Assembly: GCA_910589045.1 (NCBI GenBank)
Contig: CAJUSH010000001.1
Coordinates: forward strand, 14,201-78,200
DNA: 64,000 bases
Reading direction: 5' to 3'
From: an uncultured Eubacterium sp.
Lineage (GTDB): Bacteria; Bacillota_A; Clostridia; Lachnospirales; Lachnospiraceae
The notes below the pieces were generated by a model. That model saw only the letters and a list, made by a program, of their open reading frames with translations, did no database searches and was not told the origin of the DNA. A program made the position numbers and the translations under genes. Shown piece after piece: positions 43,300 through 50,782 of this stretch; position 1 is the first letter of the stretch; each line of letters opens with the position of its first letter.

Positions 43300-43581
43300 A
43301 TGGAAGAAAAGATGGCGACACATACGCACAGGGTGCTGATGAATAACCGACAGACCGGAAATTTCAGCGGGGTGCTGGATGTTCTTTCGTTTGACGTGAG
43401 CGAAATATTGCTGGAGACCGAGCAGGGGATGCTTTTGATCAAGGGAAAGGATCTGCATGTCAATCGGCTGACGCTTGAAAAGGGCGAGGTGGATATCGCC
43501 GGAAAGATCGATTCGCTCTCCTATTCGGACGTCTCAAACGGGCATAAGGCCGAGTCCCTGCTGGGACGTATTTTCCGCTGA
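43300..43581 (+). CDS. yabP: Sporulation protein YabP
   Basis: A 93-residue protein matching the YabP family: HRVLMNNRQTGNFSGVLDVL, then SFDVSEILLETEQGMLLIKG. YabP is needed for spore formation in Bacillus, and its biochemical role is not known. AAGGAGG at 43284-43290 precedes ATG 43300. The stop overlaps the yabQ start (TGATG), so the pair is translationally coupled. Earlier in-frame codons upstream would give a basic extension out of line with the family. Confidence 0.88.
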   Translation: MEEKMATHTHRVLMNNRQTGNFSGVLDVLSFDVSEILLETEQGMLLIKGKDLHVNRLTLEKGEVDIAGKIDSLSYSDVSNGHKAESLLGRIFR

Positions 43582-44063
43582 TGCAGGTGCGGATGGTAAG
43601 CGCCGGCATCTACGAGGAGCTGGCACTGATGTGTTTCTTTTTCCTGCTTGGTATTTTTCTGACGGCGTGCTATGATGTACTGCGCATTTTCCGCGGGCTG
43701 ATTCCCCACGGCAGGCTGATGGTCAACCTGGAGGATCTGATCTACTGGATTTATGTGGCGGTTGTCATTTTTGTCATGCTTTACGAGAAAAACGACGGAC
43801 AGCTGAGGGGCTATGTGTTTGGCAGCCTGCTTGCGGGTATGGCTGTTTACGGCTTCACGTTCAGCCGGATCTGTGTGCCGCCGATCATTGCATTTTTGCG
43901 CCGCGTGTTCGGTTTTTTGCTGGGACCGGTGCGAAAATTTCTGCGTTTTGTACAGGCTGAGGGTAAAAAGGGGGAGGCCGCATGCGAAAAAGTATGGACA
44001 TGTCAGAAAAAACGGTTGAAAAAGATGTGGAAACTAGTTAAAATGGGCATATATAAACTCTAA
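43581..44063 (+). CDS. yabQ: Sporulation membrane protein YabQ
   Basis: A 160-residue membrane protein with three or four hydrophobic helices (YEELALMCFFFLLGIFLTACYDVLR-like opening; second near LEDLIYWIYVAVVIFVML; third near GYVFGSLLAGMAVYGFTF), followed by a basic cytoplasmic tail. YabQ is needed for cortex formation in Bacillus spores. The start codon overlaps the yabP stop. Its place in the rqcP-yabP-yabQ-divIC order fits. Confidence 0.87.
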   Translation: MQVRMVSAGIYEELALMCFFFLLGIFLTACYDVLRIFRGLIPHGRLMVNLEDLIYWIYVAVVIFVMLYEKNDGQLRGYVFGSLLAGMAVYGFTFSRICVPPIIAFLRRVFGFLLGPVRKFLRFVQAEGKKGEAACEKVWTCQKKRLKKMWKLVKMGIYKL

Positions 44064-44083
44064 GGACACAAGGAAGTGATTGG

Positions 44084-44374
44084 ATGAGCAGAGGAAGAGG
44101 AAAACAGAACCGGTTGGCGAAGCTGAGTATCAGCTGTATGGTTTGTCTGTTGGTTGCCTTAATGTCGACACAGATCGTTAAGCTGTACAACAAAAATCAG
44201 GAGTTGATTGAGCGGGAGAGCGTCTTTGAGCAGAGAAAGCTTGAGGAGGAGGCTCGAAGCAAGGAGCTGGAAGCTTTGGAAAAAAGTGTGGACTCCAAGG
44301 AGTACATCGAAAAGGAGGCTCATCGCTACGGTCTTTTTTATGACGATGAGATTATTTATCGTGAAAAGAAGTAG
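44084..44374 (+). CDS. divIC: Septum formation initiator DivIC/FtsB-type
   Basis: A 96-residue bitopic protein: basic N-terminus, one membrane helix (LSISCMVCLLVALMSTQIVKLY), then a coiled coil (NKNQELIERESVFEQRKLEE) and a conserved YIEKEAHRYGLFYDDEIIY end. It acts with FtsL and DivIB at the division site. It follows yabQ by 20 bases. The next gene, spoIIE, has its own promoter in the 233-base gap. Confidence 0.9.
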   Translation: MSRGRGKQNRLAKLSISCMVCLLVALMSTQIVKLYNKNQELIERESVFEQRKLEEEARSKELEALEKSVDSKEYIEKEAHRYGLFYDDEIIYREKK

Positions 44375-44446
44375 CGTGTTATGTAAAGAGGTTCAAATAA
44401 ATGAAGTGCCTATAATCGATTCGAATCGGGATTTGAAGGAGCGTTT

Positions 44447-44511
44447 TGACGAACGATTTTTCAAATCCCATATTTTTTTTGACAAATATCACTGACAGAT
44501 TTTCATATAAT
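44447..44511 (+). promoter_or_regulatory. Spo0A-type, long-spacer sigma-A promoter of spoIIE
   Basis: A perfect -35 TTGACA (44479-44484) and a perfect -10 TATAAT (44506-44511) are separated by 21 bases, well over the usual 17. Upstream lies TGACGAA (44447-44453), a match to the 0A box TGNCGAA; TGACAAA at the -35 (44480-44486) is a one-mismatch copy. The Bacillus spoIIE and spoIIG promoters have the same long spacing and are Spo0A-activated, so Spo0A control is inferred. Confidence 0.75.
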
Positions 44512-44606
44512 GACCTTCGCAAATGTTTTCGCCTGGACGGCGCTGCCTGTGGATGATGCGGGCGGGAGCCGGAACGGTACAAGCTTTTATGTGGAGGTGG
44601 GCAACC

Positions 44607-46445
44607 ATGAAAAAAGAACGTTACAGACAAATCCTGATCGCGTTGATCGGAGCACTGATGTGCCGAATCGGGGTCGGCGGCTATTTTCCGTTGATACCGG
44701 CATATTATGCGGCGGCGCTGCTGCGGGAGGAGGGACGGGCGCTGCTCGGCGGCATGATGTTTTTCGGGATGGCGTTCAGTCTGCCGGTCATGGACACGGT
44801 GCGCTATACGCTTGGGATGCTGATTGTTTATCTGGTCGTGCGGATCTGTGAGTGGATCGACCACAAATGCCTGATCGTCACGGCGGCGGTCTCGTCCGCG
44901 GTTATCACGGTTTCTCTGAGCATCTGCGGCGACCTGCTGACAAAGAGTATACAAAACGATCTGCCGCTGAAGCTGATGGAGGGAATTATCTGCTTTGCGG
45001 GTGTGTATGTATTTTCCCGCATTTTGTACTGGCTTCCGCTGCTTGTGGAGCGGGTGCCGGACGGGGAGTTTGCGCGGGGGACCGATGAAAACCGGCTGAT
45101 GGGCTATGCCGATTCCTTCGGGGAGCTGGCGCAGCTTTTCTCCGGATTGAAAATGCAGAAGAAGGATTTTACCTCCGAGGAGATGGGCCGGATACATAAT
45201 GAGATCACCGGGCACATCTGCGGGGACTGCGCCCAGTGCGCGCTCTGCTGGGACAAGCCGGATGCACCGATGTATAAGGCCCTGGCGGGATACCTCACCG
45301 ATATTTATCAGGCGGGCAAGGCGGGAAAGGAACCAAGGGAGGAGCTGCAGAATCACTGCATTCGCAGTGAGGCCCTGGCGATGGAGGCGACGCGGGTATT
45401 CGAGCGGGCAAGGCTGAATCTTTCCTGGTATAACCGGCTGCTGGAAAATCGTGCCATCATCGCGGAGCAGATGGAGGCGATGGCATATATTATGGAGGAC
45501 TGCACGAAGGATGCCATCGATCTGACGAAAAAGGAGCGCCCGGCGCTGACGACGCTGCGCTTCCTGGCGAAGGAGCAGGGGATTCTCCTGCAGAACGTCC
45601 GCCTGCTGGAGAAGAAAAACGGGCGTATCACACTCTCCATGGAAGCGCATTCCAAGCAGGGGAACTGCATTTCGGTGCGGGATCTGACGAAGGTGGTGGA
45701 GCGGGCGCTGGATCTGGATATGGTTTTGCACCGGGATTCCAAATCCCTCATCGGCAAGCTGCCCGGACCCTTCATTTACGAGGAGGATACGCTCTATCAC
45801 AGCACCTACGGTGTGGCGCGGCTTATCAAGGACGGCGCGGCGGTGTCCGGTGATAATTTTTCCTATACGGAAAACCACGACGGGCAGGCGGTGCTCATGC
45901 TCTCGGACGGGATGGGCTCCGGAAGCAGCGCCTGTAAGGAGAGCGAACTGGTGCTGGAGCTAATGGAGCGGTTTTTGGAGGCTGGTTTTTCCAAGGAGAC
46001 GGGACTGCGGATGCTGAATGCCGCATGCGTGCTCCACAACCAGGAGGATTCCTACTCTACGATGGATATCTGCGAGGTGGATCTGTATCAGGGGGACGTG
46101 TCGTTTTACAAGATCGGCGCGGCGGCGGCGTTTATCAAACGGGGATCGGAGGTTGAATGCATTCCCTGCGCAAATCTTCCGGTGGGCGCGCAGATGCAGG
46201 CGGGGATCGAGACGAGCAGGTCGCATGTGACGGGCGGTGATTATGTGGTGCTCATGACGGACGGTGCACTGGAGCATCTGCATGTGCCCTCTCCCGAGCA
46301 GACGATGTGCGAGATTCTGGAGACCGTTCAGTCCTCCAATCCGAATGAGATGGCAAAGGAAGTGCTGGAGCGGGTGACGCTCTTTACCGGGGGCAAGGTA
46401 AAGGATGACATGACCGTGCTGGTGGCGGGCATCTGGGAGAAATAG
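44607..46445 (+). CDS. spoIIE: Stage II sporulation protein E, PP2C phosphatase
   Basis: Dephosphorylates SpoIIAA to activate sigma-F in the forespore and takes part in the polar septum. The 612 residues begin with about five to six membrane helices in 170 residues, fewer than the ten of Bacillus SpoIIE (about 827 residues). A central region follows, then a PP2C domain from about 390: LMLSDGMGSGSSACKES, STMDICEVDLYQGDVSFYKIG and VVLMTDGALE, with the metal-binding acids present. ATG 44607 follows GGAGGTGGG. It sits under a Spo0A-type promoter. Confidence 0.93.
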   Translation: MKKERYRQILIALIGALMCRIGVGGYFPLIPAYYAAALLREEGRALLGGMMFFGMAFSLPVMDTVRYTLGMLIVYLVVRICEWIDHKCLIVTAAVSSAVITVSLSICGDLLTKSIQNDLPLKLMEGIICFAGVYVFSRILYWLPLLVERVPDGEFARGTDENRLMGYADSFGELAQLFSGLKMQKKDFTSEEMGRIHNEITGHICGDCAQCALCWDKPDAPMYKALAGYLTDIYQAGKAGKEPREELQNHCIRSEALAMEATRVFERARLNLSWYNRLLENRAIIAEQMEAMAYIMEDCTKDAIDLTKKERPALTTLRFLAKEQGILLQNVRLLEKKNGRITLSMEAHSKQGNCISVRDLTKVVERALDLDMVLHRDSKSLIGKLPGPFIYEEDTLYHSTYGVARLIKDGAAVSGDNFSYTENHDGQAVLMLSDGMGSGSSACKESELVLELMERFLEAGFSKETGLRMLNAACVLHNQEDSYSTMDICEVDLYQGDVSFYKIGAAAAFIKRGSEVECIPCANLPVGAQMQAGIETSRSHVTGGDYVVLMTDGALEHLHVPSPEQTMCEILETVQSSNPNEMAKEVLERVTLFTGGKVKDDMTVLVAGIWEK

Positions 46446-46457
46446 GGACGGGAAATT

Positions 46458-47966
46458 ATGACGGAGAAATTTTTACAAAAGATTGCATTATATATAGAAG
46501 AAAACGAGATGATTCTGTCGAAGGATGTTGTCTTTGCGGGTGTTTCCGGCGGTGCGGACTCCATGTGTCTGCTGGCGGTGCTGCTTGCATATCAGAGACG
46601 GGTGGATTTTGCGCTGCATGTCGTTCATGTGGAGCACGGCATCCGCGGAGCAGAGAGCCTGATGGATGCGGCATATGTGGAGCAGTTTTGCAGAGAGCGG
46701 GGTGTTCCCTGTGAGGTCGTCCATGTGGATGCCGCAGGCTATGCGCGGGCACAGCATCTATCCGTGGAGGAGGCGGCGCGTATTCTGCGGCACGAAGCGT
46801 TTCGCCGCTTTGCGGCACAGGCAGGGGGTGCGGACCGGCAGGAAGAAGCAGAGATCGGAGGAATGCCGGATGAGGGCGGGCACCCCCGCCGGAGTGCGGA
46901 GGCAGTCGGGCAGGCGGTACGGGAACCCGCCGGCGCGCATGTGCGAATTGCCGTGGCGCATCACCGGGAGGATCAGGCGGAAACGGTGCTGTGGCAGATG
47001 ATCCGGGGCAGTGACGTGCGGGGGCTTGGGGGTATGCATCCGAAGCGGGGAGCGGTGATCCGGCCGCTGCTTGGCGTGACCCGGGGGGAGATCGAGGATT
47101 ATTTAAACGCCTCAGGTATTCCCTGGCGTGAGGACTGCACAAATGCATCGGCAGACTACACGCGAAACCGTATCCGCAGAGAGGTTCTGCCGGTGCTCGG
47201 GGAGCTGAATGCGCAGGCTGTCCGGCATATATTTGAGACGGCGGGACGGCTGCGGGAAACCGAGGATTTTCTGCGGGAGCAGACGGAGCTTTCGTATGAG
47301 CGTTTTGTAGAGCCTGCGCCGGAGGGCGGGCTGCTGCTGCGGGAGGCGCTCACGCAGACGCATCCGCTTCTTTTGCGGCGGGTGATTTACCGCGCGCTGT
47401 GTGCGTGCCTCGGGCAGGAAAAGGATATCGGCGGGGAGCATGTGCGTCTGCTGGAAGGCTTATTCTCCCTTCAGGTGGGGCGTGTCCTGCAGCTGCCCTG
47501 CAAAGGAAGGGCACAGCGTGTCTACGGGGGCGTGCGCCTTTACAGGGCAGCTTTTGGGGCTGCTGGACAGGGGGCTGCTTTTGCGGGGGAAGTCGGGGAA
47601 AATGTGCCGTTTTTGCCGGAGCAGGTGCGTATGGAGGTGCTGGAACACTTTGATCTTACTGAAATTTCCAAAAAGAAGTATACGAAATGGTTCAATTATG
47701 ATAAAATAAAAGATAATGTGCAGATCCGGCACCGCCGCAGCGGGGATTACCTCGTCATTGACGGGGAGGGTCATCGGCAGAAGCTGTCGCGTTATCTGGT
47801 CAATGAGAAGATTCCCCGGGAGGAGCGTGAGCATTTGCTGGTTGTGGCGGATGGGGCGCATGTTATGTGGGTTATCGGCCATCGGATCAGCGATTATTAC
47901 AAGGTGGATAAAGACACGAAAAGGGTGTTGAAAGTACAGTTAAGCGGAGGAAAAGAATATGAGTGA
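46458..47966 (+). CDS. tilS: tRNA(Ile)-lysidine synthetase
   Basis: Modifies C34 of tRNA-Ile(CAU) to lysidine. The 502 residues have the PP-loop FAGVSGGADSMCLL (about 28-41), HVEHGIRG, VAHHREDQAETVLWQMIRG, and the YTRNRIRREVLPVL motif, plus the C-terminal TilS domain (IRHRRSGDYLVID). Between about residues 120 and 161 there is a GC-rich, Gly/Glu/Ala-rich insertion not expected from the family (AQAGGADRQEEAEIGG and following). It starts 13 bases after spoIIE and overlaps hpt by eight bases. Confidence 0.93.
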   Translation: MTEKFLQKIALYIEENEMILSKDVVFAGVSGGADSMCLLAVLLAYQRRVDFALHVVHVEHGIRGAESLMDAAYVEQFCRERGVPCEVVHVDAAGYARAQHLSVEEAARILRHEAFRRFAAQAGGADRQEEAEIGGMPDEGGHPRRSAEAVGQAVREPAGAHVRIAVAHHREDQAETVLWQMIRGSDVRGLGGMHPKRGAVIRPLLGVTRGEIEDYLNASGIPWREDCTNASADYTRNRIRREVLPVLGELNAQAVRHIFETAGRLRETEDFLREQTELSYERFVEPAPEGGLLLREALTQTHPLLLRRVIYRALCACLGQEKDIGGEHVRLLEGLFSLQVGRVLQLPCKGRAQRVYGGVRLYRAAFGAAGQGAAFAGEVGENVPFLPEQVRMEVLEHFDLTEISKKKYTKWFNYDKIKDNVQIRHRRSGDYLVIDGEGHRQKLSRYLVNEKIPREEREHLLVVADGAHVMWVIGHRISDYYKVDKDTKRVLKVQLSGGKEYE

Positions 47967-48483
47967 AACGGTTCGTGAATTGATTTCTGAGGCAGACGTG
48001 AATGCAAAAATCGCGGAGCTTGGCAGAAGTATCAGCGAGGACTATGCGGGCGAGAGCGTATTTTTGCTGTGTATCCTCAAGGGCGGCGTGTTTTTTACGA
48101 CCGAGCTGGCAAAGCGTATCAGCGTCCCGGTGTCCCTGGATTTTATGTCTGTGTCCAGCTACGGCGCGCAGACCGAATCATCGGGCGTGGTTCGGATCGT
48201 GAAGGATCTGGATACCTCGATCGAGGGGAAAAATGTGCTTGTGGTGGAGGATATTATCGATACCGGCCGCACGCTGGCATATCTTTTGGACAATTTAAAG
48301 CAGCGCAATCCCAGATCCCTGAAGCTGTGCGCGCTGCTGGATAAGCCGGAGCGGCGTGTGACGGAGGTTGCCGTGGATTACAGCGGCTTTCAGATTCCCG
48401 ATGAGTTTGTGGTGGGATATGGAATGGACTACGATCAGAAATATAGAAATCTTCCCTATATTGGAGTAGTAGAGTTTGAGTAA
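47959..48483 (+). CDS. hpt: Hypoxanthine phosphoribosyltransferase
   Basis: Salvages hypoxanthine and guanine with PRPP. The 174 residues have the PRPP loop VLVVEDIIDTGRTLAYLL (about 95-112), the CILKGGVFF motif, FMSVSSYG, and the closing DEFVVGYGMDYDQKYRNLPYIGVV-type sequence (in pieces: FVVGYGMDY, RNLPYIG). Order tilS-hpt-ftsH is the classic Firmicute arrangement. It overlaps the tilS end, so translation is coupled. Confidence 0.95.
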   Translation: MSETVRELISEADVNAKIAELGRSISEDYAGESVFLLCILKGGVFFTTELAKRISVPVSLDFMSVSSYGAQTESSGVVRIVKDLDTSIEGKNVLVVEDIIDTGRTLAYLLDNLKQRNPRSLKLCALLDKPERRVTEVAVDYSGFQIPDEFVVGYGMDYDQKYRNLPYIGVVEFE

Positions 48484-48567
48484 CCGTTCACAGCCGGGAA
48501 AATCCGCAGGATTTTCGGACCCGGATGCGAGGGGTTAGAGAAAAAAGGGAAGCGAAGGAGGTTTATT

Positions 48568-50379
48568 TTGAAACGAAATTACCGAGGAGCCCTGCTCTAC
48601 ATTGTGTTGATCCTTGTTGTGATCTTCCTCTGGTTCATTTTTGGAACGGGCAGCGGCAGCACCAGTGACTATAATATATCGATTTTTGAGCAGGATTTGG
48701 ATGCGTCAAAGGTGGTGACTGTCAACGTGCAGCCCAGCCGGGATATACCGACCGGAACCGTGACCGTGACCCTGTCCGATTCGACGCAGAAGAGCTTTCA
48801 TGTGTTTGATACGCAGAGTGTCATCGAGCTGATGGAGGAGTACCGCTTTACGAACTATGCAATGCAGAAGGTGCCCTCTGAGAGCTGGCTGACCTCGCTG
48901 CTTCCGCTTTTACTTGTGTTTGCGGCGATGTTTATTCTCTTTACGATCATGAACAACCAGGCGGGCGGCGGCGGAAACGCCCAGATGATGAATTTCGGCA
49001 AGAGCCGTGCGCGTATGAGCACGGAGAGCGATAAAAAGCTGGGCTTTCACAGTGTTGCGGGTCTCAAGGAGGAAAAGGAGGAGCTGGAGGAGATCGTGGA
49101 TTTCCTGCGGGCACCGGGAAAATATACGAAGCTCGGTGCGCGTATTCCAAAGGGCGTACTGCTGGTGGGCCCTCCCGGAACCGGAAAAACACTGCTGGCA
49201 AAAGCGGTGGCAGGCGAGGCGGGCGTGCCGTTCTTCAGCATTTCCGGCTCTGATTTTGTGGAGATGTTTGTAGGTGTGGGAGCATCCCGTGTGCGGGATC
49301 TGTTTGCGGATGCGAAGCGCAATGCACCCTGTATCGTTTTTATCGATGAGATCGATGCGGTGGCGCGACGCCGCGGAACCGGTATGGGCGGCGGACATGA
49401 CGAGCGGGAGCAGACCTTAAACCAGCTGTTGGTGGAGATGGACGGGTTTGGCGTCAACGAGGGTATTATCGTGATGGCGGCGACAAACCGTGTGGATATT
49501 CTTGACCCGGCGATCATGCGTCCCGGCCGTTTTGACCGCAAGGTGACGGTCGGCAGGCCGGATGTGGCGGGCAGGAACGAGATTTTGAAGGTACACGCGA
49601 AAAACAAGCCGCTGGCGGAGGATATCGATCTGGAGCAGATTGCGCAGACGACCGCAGGCTTTACCGGCGCGGACCTGGAAAATCTGCTCAACGAGTCCGC
49701 GATCCTGGCGGCGAAGAAAAACCGCGGTTTTCTTGTGCAGGATGATATAAAGGAGGCCTTCGTAAAGGTCGGGATCGGTCCCGAGAAAAAGAGCAAGGTC
49801 ATCTCCGACAAGGAAAAGCGCATCACGGCGTTCCACGAGGCGGGACATGCGATTCTGTTCCATGTGCTTCCGGATGTGGGGCCGGTGTACACCGTGTCCG
49901 TCATTCCTACCGGAAGCGGTGCGGCGGGCTACACGATGCCGCTGCCCGAGAAGGATGAAATGTTTAACTCGAAAAAGAAAATGCTTCAGGAGATCATCGT
50001 CGATCTCGGCGGACGCGTGGCGGAGGAGCTGGTGTTTGATGATATCACGACAGGGGCTTCGCAGGATATCAAGCAGGCGACCGCGATGGCAAAGGCGATG
50101 GTCACAAAATACGGTATGTCCGAGCGGGTCGGCCTTATCAATTACGACAATGACGAGGACGAGGTATTTATCGGCCGCGACCTGGCACACACAAGAGGCT
50201 ATGGTGAGAGTGTTGCAAGCTCCATCGACGAGGAGATCAAGCGTATCATCGACGAGTGCTACGCCAGGGCGAAGGAGATCATTCTGGAAAACCGCGGCGT
50301 GCTGGACGCATGCGCGGAGCTGCTGATCAAAAAGGAAAAGATCTCGCGGGATGAATTTGAAGCACTGTTTAGCTGTTAA
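48568..50379 (+). CDS. ftsH: ATP-dependent zinc metalloprotease FtsH
   Basis: A 603-residue membrane protease that removes misfolded and regulatory proteins. Two N-terminal membrane helices (ALLYIVLILVVIFLWFIF and LPLLLVFAAMFILFTIM) flank an extracytoplasmic loop. The AAA+ domain has GPPGTGKT, FIDEIDAVARRRG and the MRPGRFDR second-region motif. The protease has HEAGH at about 424-428. The start is TTG 48568, with GGAGG at 48558-48562; no ATG is nearby that fits. It follows hpt after 84 bases, in which a hairpin (gaaaatcc with ggattttc) lies without a T run. Confidence 0.96.
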   Translation: MKRNYRGALLYIVLILVVIFLWFIFGTGSGSTSDYNISIFEQDLDASKVVTVNVQPSRDIPTGTVTVTLSDSTQKSFHVFDTQSVIELMEEYRFTNYAMQKVPSESWLTSLLPLLLVFAAMFILFTIMNNQAGGGGNAQMMNFGKSRARMSTESDKKLGFHSVAGLKEEKEELEEIVDFLRAPGKYTKLGARIPKGVLLVGPPGTGKTLLAKAVAGEAGVPFFSISGSDFVEMFVGVGASRVRDLFADAKRNAPCIVFIDEIDAVARRRGTGMGGGHDEREQTLNQLLVEMDGFGVNEGIIVMAATNRVDILDPAIMRPGRFDRKVTVGRPDVAGRNEILKVHAKNKPLAEDIDLEQIAQTTAGFTGADLENLLNESAILAAKKNRGFLVQDDIKEAFVKVGIGPEKKSKVISDKEKRITAFHEAGHAILFHVLPDVGPVYTVSVIPTGSGAAGYTMPLPEKDEMFNSKKKMLQEIIVDLGGRVAEELVFDDITTGASQDIKQATAMAKAMVTKYGMSERVGLINYDNDEDEVFIGRDLAHTRGYGESVASSIDEEIKRIIDECYARAKEIILENRGVLDACAELLIKKEKISRDEFEALFSC

Positions 50380-50636
50380 AGTTTTTGCCGGGAGGATGCG
50401 TGAAAGCAGAGCATTTTTTTCGGATTTATTCGAAAACGGGGCAGAAATTGTGCAATATGGAGAAGAGGTTTGTCGGTGTGTGGCAAAGAGCGGTGTAAAA
50501 ATGCACAAAAACAGAGTGTGATTTTTGTAAACTTTGTGCACACTTCTCTGATGAACCATGCTATTATAATTAACGTAAAAACCCCCAATACATTATATGG
50601 TTTTTGCTACACCCCATAGTAAAAATACCTTCTCCT

Positions 50637-50668
50637 AAAAAGACAGCGACTTACGTCCTGTCTTTTTT
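50637..50668 (+). terminator. Probable intrinsic terminator in the ftsH-GH13 gap
   Basis: aaaaagacag (50637-50646) pairs with ctgtcttttt (50657-50666) around a short loop and is followed by more T. The 404-base gap (50380-50782) also has a TATAAT at 50565-50570 without a clear -35, and otherwise nothing I can name. Confidence 0.75.
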
Positions 50669-50782
50669 ACTTTATATGCACAGCATATGCGCGGAAGGAA
50701 TGCTGACCGAAGCGCTGTGCGGCAGGCAGGAATACGTTCCCTGACCGGATAAAAGCGGCAGATCAATCGAAGGAGATTATCA

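Noticed and set aside
44374..44523. tRNA gene in the divIC-spoIIE gap
   Set aside because: A gattcgaatc string looked like part of a T-loop, but no cloverleaf arms or CCA-adjacent stem could be formed.
44379..45878. Long open frame on the minus strand across spoIIE
   Set aside because: It is antisense to the PP2C-containing spoIIE gene and has no recognisable domain, so it is a frame shadow.
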